A program made the translations under genes and the position numbers. DNA of 64,000 nucleotides. It comes from Cordilura impudica (lineage: Eukaryota; Arthropoda; Insecta; Diptera; Scathophagidae). The DNA is taken from the NCBI GenBank assembly GCA_963682025.1, contig OY821517.1, positions 52,837,662 through 52,901,661 of the forward strand. The letters are read 5' to 3'. This document shows, piece after piece, positions 33,726 through 45,345 of this stretch; within the stretch, counting starts at the first letter, position 1, and each line of letters begins with the position of its first letter. The notes beneath the pieces are model-generated. The model was given only the letters and a program-made list of their open reading frames with translations, was not told where the DNA came from and did no database searches.

Positions 33726-34905
33726 ATTAATTAGTAAATATTTTCTAACCAAATTGTTTTCATGCAAACTTTCCTTCCTACATGTTTGCCACCCTACTGA
33801 ACATTCTGCTTAGCTGCTGTAGGCAAAATTAAAAAAAAAAATGGTGAAAGAAAGACTGTCAACACGTCTAACATCAGTTAATGCTAAATTGCTTAACGTG
33901 GCGTATTTAAGCGATTTAACGCATCATGGGGAATGAATAAATGTTGTCTCTACTGGTGTTGGCCGGTGTTAACAATAAGTGTTTTGTTGTTTGGAATCTT
34001 TGATTGGGTGATGGTGGTGGTTACGCAATAAAATTAAACATTACTGAAATTTAAAGTAAAAACTTTTAAGAAAATTTAAAAAAAAATAATTTTTTATCAT
34101 CAATAATTTTTCGATTTTAACAACAACAGCTAAATATTTACTTTTCATTTTTGATTGATATAAACGTTTTTATATTTTTTATACTTTTAATTTACCCTTT
34201 GGGGTTAAATAGCATCTTGTTTTTCTTTTTAATGATGATTATTATGAATCGTGTGAAACCCTTTTTAATTTAGTTTGCCATGAATCATTGTTTAATTAAA
34301 AAAAAAAAAAACAATTTTGTTCAGAGTTAAAAGAGGGTTGCTGGGTTATTTTACGTTGTACTCTTGATCCTTTTCGTTGGTTTTTTTTGTTGTTTTTTGT
34401 TGTTTTTTGTTGTTTTTTTTTATTAAAGAGTTAATTTGTAAAATAAATATTTGTAATTACTTATTATTGTTATCTAATCTGGGTGTAATGCTTAAGAATG
34501 GTAATTAATACAATGGAAAAAGTAAAAAAAAAATGAGTACCAACCAACAATGATATCTGTAATTTTGAATCTCAATACATTAGGGACATATCAATGAAAT
34601 TAAAATTTTAATTTATTTTATGGATAAAAAGATGCTAAAGAACAATACCTAATTAAATTGCGTATACACATACTTAAAAAGGAAACTTATACTGATGTGG
34701 GACGTCGGAAAGTGAAAAATAAATAACACTAGGCATTAAAAAATTTTGAAAATGTCCCTAACAATTTGTAGAAATTTCTGTACCTGATCAAAACTTACAT
34801 ACAAAATTTCATCAAAATATCTTCACAGTATACAGTACTCTAAGGCGCCGATAATATGTGATACTTAGTTTATTATTTTATCGGCTTCATTAACCACTTA
34901 TATTT
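33726..34905. other. AT-rich noncoding sequence
   Basis: No gene or element supported. A TTTTTTGTTGTTTTTTG tract lies at 34381-34420. Confidence 0.45.
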
Positions 34906-35693
34906 TTATACCCTATACCACTATGTGGTTTGGGTATAATGACTTTGTGCTGCTGTTTGTAACAACCAAAAATATTTGACCTAGACCCATCTTTAATTAT
35001 ACCGATCGAATCAGAATCACTTTCTGAGTTGATTTTACAATGTCTGTCCGTCCGTCCGTCCGTCCGTCCGTCCGTCTGTGTGTCCATGTAAAGCTTGTAA
35101 TCAAACTGCAGGTCGCAAATATGAATATATTTTGATGAAATTTGGTATATAAGCTTTTGTCGGCCATAGGATGAACGCTATTGAAGTTGGTGAGAATCGG
35201 TCCATGTGCAGACTTAGCCCCCATACAAATTACCCATATGAAATCGACATAAATTGCCATAAGATCCAAATTGTCATATAGGTCTTACTCAAATTGGATT
35301 TGTATGCGTTCATTACATCCACTAATGAGTAGTCCAAAAATGATCCCTTTGACCCCATATAGAGCTGCTTCCCGATCTTCACTTAAATCTATTAAAAAAC
35401 AAAAATATTGCACTGATTCTTCTCAAATTTTGTTTCTACATATTTTTGCAAAATACAAGAGACTTTACCAAACATGATCAGGATCGGTCCATTTTTGGAC
35501 CTAGTCCCTTTATAGATATAGCATCCGATATGAACTTTTTCATATCTGCAGCCAAAAAAAATTAATAAAAATCCCACTCAAATTTTTGCTTATTTTCAAT
35601 GTCCAGTTAGTTGGGCCTAAGAGATAGGGTTTCTAAACGCATGGTATAGGGTATCGTATAGTCGGTCTAGACCGACTATAATTTTCTTACTTG
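34906..35693 (+). mobile_element. DINE-1/HINE-like element, complete copy
   Basis: TTATACCCTATACCACTATG opens the element and TGGTATAGGGTATCG near its end is the inverted partner (subterminal inverted repeat TACCCTATACCA). Six to seven GTCC units lie at 35042-35078, and the perfect palindrome AGTCGGTCTAGACCGACT sits about 20 bp before CTTACTTG. All four diagnostic DINE-1 parts are present in 788 bp. It is nearly identical to the copy at 51251-52043, so both are probably recent. Non-autonomous. Confidence 0.85.
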
Positions 35694-35867
35694 TTAATAT
35701 TTAAGTTTATGCTATGCCAGCGGTAATGCATATTAACAATTTCAAACGTATATACAACGTTACGTTGTCAGTCAGTGAATTAGTCATGAGCATAACTGTA
35801 TTATTAGCGACCTATAGTTTTCAATAGCTCAATTGATATATATTATTAATAAAGAAACATACAAAAA

Positions 35868-36063
35868 TTTCCAACCGAATTGTTTTAAAGTTAAACAACT
35901 GTATTGTCGGTTGTATCAACAGAAATTTAATAGCAGCTAATCATTTTCAATTATGATAATTTATTGTAAAAATAAACACAATTAATAACTTATTCGAGCC
36001 AACATTCATTACAATTGGGTTGCCAATAAATTCGGTGACCACAATCAATCCGTTTTCTAAGTG
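35868..36063. mobile_element. MITE family C copy
   Basis: TTTCCAACCGAATTGTTTT on the left. On the right, in inverse orientation, GTTGCCAATAAATTCGGTGA followed by TCCGTTTTCTAAGTGTG. About 195 bp, noncoding. Confidence 0.55.
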
Positions 36064-36129
36064 TGAAATTTGTAATAGGAAAAAGGACTTAAACAGGTAA
36101 AAATTAAAAATTTTTTCTAGAAATTGCAT

Positions 36130-36300
36130 ACGGAAAACGGATTCGTTGTGACAACCGAATTTGTTGCAATCGAATTTTTGTAGTTCTATGTACTGTCAGA
36201 TAATTATGATTACTGAATTATATTGTCCAAATACTCGTAGAATCAAATTTAGTTGATACTATGGAATTTAGAATTTTTTATTAGGTGTGACAAGAATTTA
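36130..36300. mobile_element. MITE family C copy, right end unclear
   Basis: The left end GGAAAACGGATTCGTTGTGA then CAACCGAATTTGTTGCAA matches family C. GATTACTGAATTATATTGT matches the 29.9-kb copy. No clean right terminus. Confidence 0.5.
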
Positions 36301-36751
36301 TTTGGGAAACCAATTTCAAAACTGCAGTAACTGCAGTAAATAAAAGCACTAAATATGATTCTATTTAAAATTTATAAACTTTTCTATAAGAAATTATATA
36401 TATATATATATACAGTGGTTTCCCGGTTTAACGAACGATATAATGTCAGGCCTGTTCGTTAAATCTAAAATTTCGTTAAAATTATTAAAGAACAATGTAT
36501 TTGCAACTTTTTTTTGGTTTATTAGAATTTATTTAATTACATATCTTATTTATTTTTATTTATAGAACAAAAAAGAGCAGAAATTCATATAAAACAAATC
36601 AAAAATAGAAATATCAATTCACTTTATAAAGTGTAAATAAAAAAATAAAAACATTGTAATATTGTACAAAATAATTTTGAATAGTTGTGAGAGAGCTATG
36701 AGATATTTTTAATGATTGCTCTGAAAGAACTTATTTTTGAAACCTCTATAT

Positions 36752-36992
36752 TGTTTTGTTGTCCGGTAGGTGAGTAGGTAGCGTGCTCGCCTACCATGCG
36801 GGGGTCGTGGGTTCGATTCCCACCAGAGGCTTTGGTCTGTCGCTGCAAAAAAAAAAAAAAAAAAAAAAAAAAAATTAACACACTACTCCCTCTTTCCTCC
36901 TTCCTATATCTATCTTTCCTAAGATCAACACAATGCACTGCATCTGTAGTGGGCATCCCCTGAGTGTTGATTAATAAAAAAAAAAAAAAAAA
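36752..36992 (+). mobile_element. tRNA-derived SINE with two A tracts
   Basis: The head carries an A-box-like TAGGTGAGTAGGTAGCGTGC (36767-36786) and a B box GGTTCGATTCC (36810-36820), the RNA polymerase III internal promoter. The anticodon arm CTCGC-CTACCAT-GCGGG would give anticodon ACC. A run of about 28 A at 36847-36874 is followed by a unique body of about 100 bp and a second A run at 36975-36993. There is no intact acceptor stem, so it is not a functional tRNA. No clear target duplication was found. The minus-strand reading SGGNRTHDPRMVG is the well-known spurious peptide of such heads. Confidence 0.82.
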
Positions 36993-36994
36993 AG

Positions 36995-37838
36995 TGCCCT
37001 TCAAAAAGTTTTATTATTGCCGTGTGGTTAAGTTTACTTTCTGCTTCTAAAGGAATGTAATTTTTATCGTCTTCATCACCTTCATCATATTCTCCATCAT
37101 TTTCTTCTAAATTGATCGCATTAGCGTGATCGACCCATTCGTTGAGATCGTTTACAGTTTGTGCATTCTGAAACTGCTAACAAGTGAGCCAAGTTAAATA
37201 AAACGCTATAAAAATTTCTTACATTTGGGAAAATTTCGTGGATTGATTGTAATCTATTTCCAGTTGAAACTAAATCTTCCTCATCTTCATCCAAATGTGG
37301 TTGGCTTGGGATAAAATTTTATTCCAACATATTGCAAGGGAGGTTCCTGTAACTGCTCAAAATGCTAAAGCTATCAGAATTAAAAAAATATGATTATGTT
37401 CTTCCAGTCCTGAGAATATAATTTTGGACAAGAGGCTATATTTGTAATGCAGCTTTAGGGGTCTTAAGGCATCTTGGTCCATGCGTTCTATTAATGGTGT
37501 AACATTTGGTGGCATGTATGAAGACAGCACTCGTTTCTTTGGCCAGTTCTTCTGCTTGTGGATGGCAAGACGTGTTGTCCAAAATCAAAACAGAATTTCG
37601 GTGCAAATTGTTGCTCTTTTTCTCCATCTGAAATCATTTAAACAATCTTTTTCATAGCTGGTTTAGTTTTGGACCCAAAATTATTTTTTTGTATTTTTTA
37701 TTTTGATTTTATAATTGTGCATATAGAGGATTTTGGTATTCCAAATTTATTGGATAGAGCCCGTAAATATTGACCCTTTTCATAATCTTTTACGATTTGT
37801 AATTTTTCTCTAAATGAAAGTCTTTTTTCTAATTAACT
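36995..37838 (-). pseudogene. Tigger/pogo (CENP-B/jerky-like) transposase, decayed
   Basis: N-terminal psq/CENPB-type helix-turn-helix: RLSFREKLQIVKDYEKGQ followed by LRALSNKFGIPKSSI, about 37830-37725. Then, after a large internal deletion, VLILDNTSCHP at about 37560-37590 with the second aspartate. Across a frameshift come PPNVTPLIERMDQDALRPLK at about 37440-37500, where MDQ carries the third aspartate. The C-terminal tail is acidic: NLEENDGEYDEGDEDD near 37060-37105. The CENPB second DNA-binding domain and first catalytic aspartate are missing. A SINE lies just downstream in the coding direction. Known family role: cut-and-paste transposition at TA sites. Confidence 0.82.
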
Positions 37839-38232
37839 TGACTCATCAACTCACATAGAACAAAAAAAAAAAAAAAACATTGATGAAAACAAAAATTTAT
37901 TTGCATTTACTGACTTTTTTTATAAATCACGGAATTTTAAAAATTAATATAGAACTGGTATTTTAACAGATTTTTTTTTCACCTCTCTTGTTTTGCAAAT
38001 ATAGGAATAATACCCTTCTAAATGTATTGAGCGAATAAACTCTTCTTCTTTTGTTAAATTCCTCTTATTATTTCTTATTTTAAGCTAATTTTTCTGTGTT
38101 ATTCGTTGTATCGAGTACTAAATCATGCTTTCATTCGTAATGTAAGGTACTCAATGTAAAATATTTGACTGTTCGTTAAATCGCGAATTCGATAAACCGA
38201 GTATTCGTTAAACCGGGAAACCGCTGTATATA

Positions 38233-41045
38233 TTAGGGTGGCCCTTCATGATATGGAGGGGAAAAAAAGTGTTCAACTTATCAGTCTCACCCCCTAGAAA
38301 TATGCTATAGCAAAAAAACTGAGAAATACTAAGTTTTGGGCCAATCAAAATCATTTAGTCGTTCCTTAACGCGATTTAAAATTTCAAGTGTATATATGGG
38401 GAAAATATGACTTTTTTCAGATTTTACCAAAATTTCGTTCTATAGTCTATCTTTTCCGACAAGTTCTTATATAATTCCGGATCAGTATTAAATTAGCCTT
38501 TCAAAAAGCTATAAAACTTCAAAATCTATAAAACCTAGCCAAGAAATAGCAAATGCCCCAGACCACTTTTGTGCTAAAAAACAAAAAACTAGCTCAAGAA
38601 ATTTGATGGTATTTTTTTCAACTTTAAGAATTGATTAAAGCCACAATTTCTTTTAGGTCTCTATACTTATAAATACTCAGATATGAAGTATTGTTATATT
38701 ACCACTTGCTAACCTATTGCACATCGAGACCGAAAATGGGAAATTTTTTGATAAAATTTTGAAAACTCCTTTTGCAAGTTTTAAAAAATTTTCTTAAACA
38801 AAATTTAAAAAACCGGATCTAAGACTCTACTGTTTTATTAAATAAATATTACAGATTAACTGCGTGAAGTTTTAAGTAAATCTCTGTGCCAGGATTTTTT
38901 TGACAAGGATTTTTTTTCGGATTTTGAGAAAAATGGGATTTTAGTAAAATATTCTGTAAATGTACTATTTCTAAATACTTTGTATCAAAAAATCATTACT
39001 TTTTACTTTTAAATGTTATGTTTTATCCTAATAGCCTAGCGTTTCAGAAAAAATTATATGACCCCATTAACCCTTTTGTAATTGGGATCACATATGACCC
39101 CAAGCTAATAAAAGACAATTTATTCAAAAAAATCAAATATTTTATAAGGGCTGTTGAATTTTTAGATGCGACGCTTAAAATATAATTACCAAATGTGTAG
39201 AACTTCCGCTTCTAAAATTTGAGATAAATCCGAGAACGTTAACCCATTATTTGCCAAGGTCAGCTTTGGATTATAAGATATTTTTAAATAAAAATGACCG
39301 AAACCGAGTTTTTCTGTTAAACTCGATGAAACCACTATTTAGAATTTAAGAAAAATAATTCGGTTAATTTTTGTTTATTTAACCCTTCAGTGCTCTTGGG
39401 ATCAAAATAATCCATAGTGATATATCTTTGGTGCAATTATCTGCTTATTGCGCGCGAATATTGCTTTTAACCAATTTTGTTATAAAATTATTTTATGTAT
39501 AAAAACTATCTATATTTTTCTCAAAAATATAAGAAGACCCACAAATATGAATATGAAATATAAAATTAATTCTACATATTTTGGTGTTTTTAAGGATGAT
39601 TTAGTGTGCGCTTCAAATTGTTTTCTGTAATCACTTACGATTTCCAATAAGTATTGCTTTTCTTTAATTTTATATTATTATATTAATTCTATATTTCATA
39701 TTCTTTTAGCTTTGGGTCATTTGTGGGTCATCTTATTTTATTTAGAAAAATATAGATACTTTTTATACATAAAATAATTTTATAACAAAATTGGTTAAAA
39801 GTTTTTTTAATTTATATTCGCGGGCAATAAGCAGATAATTGCACCAAAGATATATCACAATAGATTATTTTGATCCTAGGAGCACTGAAGCCTTAAATAA
39901 ATAAAAAATAACCAAATTATTTTTCTTAAATTCTAAATAGCAGTTTCATCGAGTTTAATAGATAAACTCGTCTTCGGCAATTTGTATTTAAAAATATCTT
40001 AAAATCCAAAGTTGGCCTTGGCAAATAATGGGTTGACGTTTTCGGATTTATCTCAAATTTTAGGAACGGAAGTTCTACACATTTGGTAATTATATTTTAA
40101 GCATCGCATCTAAAAACTCAACAGCACTTACAAAATATTTGAATTTTTTGAATAAATTGTCTTTTATTAGATTGGGGTCATATGTGGCCCCAATTTCAAA
40201 AGGGTTAATGGGGTTATAATATTTTTTCCGAAAGCCTAGGCTATTAGGATAAAACATAAAATTTAAAATTTGAAAAGTGATGAATTTTTAATGCAAAGTA
40301 TTTAGAAATAGTACATTTACAAAATATTTTACATAAAACCCATTTTTCTCGAAATCCGCTAAAATAAAATCCTTGTCATAAAAATTCTGGCATAGGGATT
40401 TACCTAAAAATTCACACAGTTAATTATGTATTTAACATGTATTTAACAAGATCTTCAAGATTATAGATTAATTTTTATAAATTTTGTTTAAAAAATTTTT
40501 TTAAAACTTGAAAAAGGAGTTTTCAAAATTTTCTCAAAAAAATTTACCATTTTCGGTCTCAATGCTTAATAGCCTACCTAGGTGGTAATAAAACCATACT
40601 ACATATCTGAGTACCTACAGGTATAGGGACTAAAACAATATGTTGGCTTTAATTAATTTCTTAAAGTTGAAAAAAATTCCATAAAATTTCGTGATCTAGT
40701 TTTTTTTGGCACAAAAGTGGTCTGGGGCATTTGCTATTTCTTGGTGACTTTTTATTCGATTTTGAAGTTTTATAGCTTTTTGGAAAGCTAATTTATTGCC
40801 TATCCCGAATTGTGTAACAAATTGTCCGAAAAATTAAACATTAGAACGAAATTTTAGTAAAGCCTGAAAAAAGTCATATTTTCCCAATATAAAACACACT
40901 TGAAATTTTCAATCGCGTTGAGCCACCTCTAAATGTTTTTTGATTGGCCCAAAACTTTGTATTTTCCCTTTTTTTTTTGCTATTCGCATATTTTTAGGGG
41001 GTGCGACCGAGAGTTTTACCACTTTTTTATTAAGGGCCACTCTAA
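38233..41045. repeat. giant imperfect palindrome 2 (arms about 1.35 kb)
   Basis: Starts TTAGGGTGGCCCTT and ends, inverted, AAGGGCCACTCTAA, with TA on both sides (38231-38232, 41046-41047). Arms pair throughout: TGCCCCAGACCACTTTTGTG near 38552 with its complement near 40712; GACCCCAAGCTAATAAAAGAC near 39095 with its near-complement at 40160. CAATTATCTGCTTATTGC near 39436 pairs with its complement near 39826. The unpaired centre is only about 100 bp (39565-39670). No coding frame has recognisable motifs. TA flanks and 14-bp ends suggest a giant MITE/foldback of Tc1/mariner type; related to palindrome 3. Confidence 0.87.
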
Positions 41046-41509
41046 TATGTTACGAAGATGCTAAAAGCCACAATTTTTACCCCTGTTAGCCGTTTTTACC
41101 TTAAATGACCGAATTACGAAAAAATTAATCCTGAGCCAATGTTTGTTTCTCGGTGACCATTTTCCCCCGTTTTGGCTGTTTTAGCCCTAAAAACTCTTTC
41201 TTGGAGGATCTTTATGCAGATAGGGGAACCTACAATCCAATTATCAAGTTTCTGCAGTTGATTTAGCGATGACTGTCTGTTCTGTTCGTTTTTGGATAAT
41301 ATCATTTATTAACAGCCTGATTGAGTTGCAATATAAAATCATCAAAATCTTGCCAATGGGTTAAGAGATCTGAATGAAAATGTATGTATGTTGCAGTCGT
41401 TGTGTGTATGTTTATACTGCACGTGTTACATTAGCTTATCCAAGTCTTACCACATATTTTTTTATCGTTATTCCGATATAATAAGGAAAATCGCCAATAT
41501 GAAGAAAAA

Positions 41510-43345
41510 ATAATATCCCTAAATAAACTACTTTTTTTTAAAGTATTTTTTCTTAATTTCAATTTTTCAAAAAGTATTTTTCTCAAAAATTACCTTTTTT
41601 AAATACCCTTTTTTTAATAAGTACACCTTTTTGAAAAGTAACCTTTTTTAAAAAAGACCCCTTTTCAAAAGCATCCTTATTTGAAAAAGTACCTTTCTTA
41701 ATAATTAACTTTTTTTAATACCATGATTTAAAAAGTAACTTTTTTTAAAAGTACCTTATTTTGAAAAAGTACCTTTTTAAAAAAGTATTTCCTCAAAAAT
41801 ATAATCAAATATAACATAATTTTTAAAAAAATTACCATTTTAAAAAAGCACCCATTTTTATAGTATTCTTTTTTCAAAAAGTACCCCTTTTTTAAAAGGT
41901 TTTTTTGCTTTTAAAAAATTACCCTTATTTAAAAAATTATATATCTTAAAGATTACATTTTTAAATATCTTTAGTTAAAAAGTAATTTTCCTAAGATATT
42001 TATTTTTTTTTTTTTTTTTGAAAAGAAGCAGTTTTTTTTAAAAATACCCTTTTTCTAAAAAAATACCCTTCTTTTAAAAGTACTCTTTTTTTAAGTAGTA
42101 CCCTTTTTAAAAAAGTTATTTTATTTTCAAAAATTACCCTTCTTTTAAAAAGTATATATCTTAAAAATTACCTTCTTTAACTACCTTTATTCAAAAAGTA
42201 TTTTTTTAAAGTACCTTGTTTTAAAATAGTACTTTTTTAAAAGGTACCTTTTTCTAAAAAGTACCTTTCTTAAAAAATATATATTTTAAAGTACCCTTTT
42301 TTAAAGTACTCTTTTTTAAAAAGAACCCTTTAAAAAAAAAAGTTTTTTCTTTTTCAAAAATTACCTTTTTTTAAAAAAGTATCTTTCTTACAAATTACCT
42401 TTTTTTAAATACCTTTATTTAAAAAGTAACTCTCTTTAAAATTATCTTATTTTAAAAAACTAAATTTTTTTTAAAAGTACCTTCTTAAAAAAATTTAATT
42501 TTTTTAAAAAAGTGCCCTTTTTGAAATAAATACGCTTCTTTAAGACGAGTACCCTTTTTTAAAGTACTCTTTTTTAAAAAAAATACCTTTTTAAGTAAGT
42601 TTTTTAAAAAAAATATTTTTTAAAAAAGTACCATTCTTACTTATTTTTTAAAGTACCCTTTTTTTAAAAGTAATTTTTTTTGAAAATTACTTTTCTTCTA
42701 AAAAATAATAAAATATAATATAATTTTTTTTAAAAATGCCATTTTTTAAAGTATACTTCTTTCAAAAAGTACCCTTTTTTAAAAGTTTTTTCCTTTAAAA
42801 AATTACCCTTTTTAAAAAAGGTATATTTCTTAAAAACTACATTTTAAAATACCTTCATTTAACAAGTAAATTTCTTAAAAAAATTATTTTTTTTTTTTTT
42901 TTTTGAAAAGAAGTAGTTTTTTAAAAAATACCCTTTTTTCAAACAAGTACCCTTCTTTTAAAAGTACTCTTTTTTTAAGAAGTACCCTTTATAAAAAAAA
43001 AGGTTATTTTCTTTTCAAATATTACGCTTCTTTTAAAAAGCATCTCTCCTCAAAATTACCACTTTTTTAAGACCTTTATTCAAAAAGTATCTATTTTTAA
43101 AATAACCTTATTTAAAAAAAAAAACAACTTTTTTAAAGTACTTTTCTAAAATATGTAATGTTTTAAAAAAATTACCCTTTTTGAAATTAATACCCTTTTT
43201 TAAAGTATTTGAAAATTTCCCTTTTCTTAAAAAATTACTGTTTTAATAGTGGCTTTTTCTGAAAAAATTACCCTTTAAAAAAGCACTTTTCTCAAAATAA
43301 GTATTTTCTTATATGTAACGTTTTTTTATCCTTTTTTTAAAGTAT
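41510..43345 (+). repeat. degenerate AT satellite, TTTTTTAAAAAGTACC-like unit
   Basis: About 1.8 kb of variable copies of a roughly 15-20 nt unit in which T runs, A runs and GTAC(C) alternate. Longer blocks recur, for example a run of T then GAAAAGAAG near 42000 and 42890. No coding. It stops within a few bases of the TA that precedes the mariner element. Confidence 0.88.
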
Positions 43346-43346
43346 A

Positions 43347-44365
43347 GGGTTTTTCAACAGGGACGCTACAAAAGTAGAAAGACAGGGACAGCAAACGACG
43401 CCATATTTCTTGCCGCTCTTTTGACATTTCTCTTCAGTAAGGTTTGCCATTTTATGATGGAAAGATATTCGAGCCAACAACGAGTCAAAATTATTAAAAT
43501 TTACTACCGAAATTCGGAGTCAGTGGCCTCAACGTTAAGAGCGCTACGTCCAATTTATGGTCGTCATAATCGTCCTAGCAGATCAACAATTGAGCGTCTA
43601 TTGGAAAAATTTGAATCCACAGGCACATTACAAAATGTTCCCGTGCCAGTGAGACAAAGAAGTGCCCGTAGTGTCGAGAATATTGCTACCGCTGAGGCTT
43701 CAGTTGAAGAAAGTTGAAAATATGCGTTATTGGCCAGACAGCAATCCACACGTACTCCATGAGTCATCATTGCATCCCGAAAAAATTACGGTTTGGTGCG
43801 GTTTATGGGCCGGCGGCGTCATTGGGCCGTACTTCTTCCGTGATGATCAAGATCGGCACGTTACTGTGAATGGGAATCGCTACCGTTCAATGATAACCGA
43901 GTATTTTTGGCCCCAGTTGGACGATATGGACTTGGAGGACATGTGGTTCCAACAGGACGGCGCCACACAGCGAATGTCACAATCAATTTATTGGAAACCC
44001 AGTTTGGAGAACGTGTTATCTCACGAATCGCCTCGGTCGTGCGATTTGACGCCGTTGGACTATTTGCTGTGGGGCTACGTCAAGTCTATGGTCTATGCCA
44101 ACAAGCCAGCGACGATTGATGAACTTCATACGAATATCGAACGTGAAATTGCAGCAGTATCGGCCGATTTATGCTTGAAAACCATCGAAAATTGGGTTCA
44201 GCGTCTGGACTTCTGCAAGCGTGCCCATGGTGGCCATGCAAAAGAGATCGATTTCCGTACATAATGGCATCGAACGTACTTTCACAGGAATAAAGAATTT
44301 CATTGATATCCAAAACCGTTTTTGTTTTTAAAAAAAACTTTTGTAGCGCTCTTATTGAAAAACCC
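43347..44365 (+). mobile_element. mariner-superfamily element (rosa-like), internally deleted
   Basis: Left end GGGTTTTTCAACAGGGACGC; right end, inverted, GGGTTTTTCAATAAGAGCGC, both continuing TACAAAAGT. TATA precedes the left end; the right flank reads TTCA, so the TA is lost or the boundary is off by a little. 1,019 bp holding a transposase with a central deletion. Confidence 0.85.
43436..44264 (+). pseudogene. mariner/rosa-like transposase lacking the first catalytic aspartate
   Basis: The N-terminal part, from MMERYSSQQRVKIIKIYY at 43454, includes a helix-turn-helix with RPSRSTIERLLEKFESTGT and ends VEES then a stop near 43717. The C-terminal part resumes with MRYWPDSNPHVLHESSLHP, then VTVWCGLWAGGVIGPYFF (read ITVWCG here) and MWFQQDGAT with the second aspartate. 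It continues with SCDLTPLDYLLWGY, whose aspartate occupies the third catalytic position, and GGHAKEIDFRT at the end. Related fly proteins have about 90 residues between the two parts, including the SDEAHF block with the first aspartate; that section is absent. Between QQDGAT and SPRSCD the +1 frame (TANVTINLLETQFGERVISR) fits the family better. Two compensating indels therefore keep the downstream frame open. An aspartate instead of glutamate in the third position resembles rosa (D41D) mariners; this placement is inference. Confidence 0.82.
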
Positions 44366-45345
44366 TTCACCTTTGTATTGTAAATGTTAACTGAATTTTA
44401 AATTTTAAATGCATATTTTTTGTTTTTATTGCATATTTCTTTATAAATGTGTATTTTTAGTGAATATTTTTCATTTTATAGTGCATGTTTTTAGTTAAAT
44501 TCGCAATCCTGTTAATAACATTGAACAGCAAACACGTGAGTGGAAAAGTGTAAGAAATGATAAAAAAAAAATATTATAAAATAATACATCGTTAGAAAGG
44601 AAACTTTTTGTAGAACAATTTTCTATATTCCTTGAACCCCAAAACCGAGTAAGATTATTTTCAAAATCACATTGCTGGAGATTCCTTTAAATATGTTAGT
44701 TGAGGAATGGCTGTATCAAATCAACTAGAAATATAAAAATACTCTTTATTCTGCTATAATGCCTGTCACCCGTCTTTTCAACCAACTTAAATTGTTTATG
44801 AATTTTTGTGTTTTTTTTTTTTTTTTGTTTTTGCTTTAAAACGCCAGCATTCAGAATCAATCAACAAACACAAATAACTCTAAAATATTTTGGTCGCTTA
44901 ACAATGCGTATAAAATAATAATAAACAAGAAATAATCACAGCATTATAATCGATCATGGAATGACAATAAATAATTCTACTCGCATCCCCTGTGCAACTT
45001 GCAACAACCGTACGTACAACGCTACAATCGATGATGTTCATCATTTGAACACACCGTTGCTAAAGCTTATCAATAAGCTTAAATCTCTTTATTACCCCCC
45101 AGAAAATACCGAAAACCAAAAAAAAAAAAAAAATTATGGTTAAGAAAAACGGAAATTATATTTTTTCTGTTTGCCAATTTTAATTTTTTTTGCTCGTCAA
45201 CAACTTTGCCGTGAAATCCAGAAATGGCAACGAAGCAAAACAAAAAAAGGAATAAAAACTGGAAATTAAAAACCCCAACGCTAAAAAGAAATGTAAATGT
45301 GAATTCTAAATTATTATTAAAAATTGTATAAAAACAACAAATAGA
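44366..45345. other. AT-rich sequence, no feature seen
   Basis: No gene or recognised element; homopolymer A/T runs only. Confidence 0.45.

Larger units (their letters stand above)
36413..38226 (-). mobile_element. Tigger/pogo-type transposon, deleted, carrying a SINE
   Basis: Termini CAGTGGTTTCCCGGTTTAAC at 36413 and, inverted, CAGCGGTTTCCCGGTTTAAC ending at 38226. TA lies on both sides (36411-36412, 38227-38228). 1.8 kb. The coding remnant is on the minus strand (about 37835-36990). A tRNA-derived SINE is inserted in the C-terminal region. Right after its right TA the next palindromic element begins. Confidence 0.88.

Noticed and set aside
34997..35269. Conserved minus-strand frame repeated in DINE-1 copies (with HRRTDGRTDGRTD)
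   Set aside because: The frame is shared because copies are recent and nearly identical. TDGR repeats come from the GTCC microsatellite, and older copies break the frame; no purifying signal visible.
36760..36832. A tRNA gene
   Set aside because: A and B boxes and an anticodon arm are present, but the acceptor stem does not pair and A-rich tracts and a unique body follow. It is a SINE head.
36696..37004. Minus-strand frame containing SGGNRTHDPRMVGEH
   Set aside because: It is the antisense reading of the SINE tRNA head plus its A tracts (poly-Phe); a known spurious peptide pattern.
41510..43345. Telomeric or centromeric array
   Set aside because: The unit is highly degenerate, short in extent and lies among dispersed transposons; nothing supports a chromosomal function.
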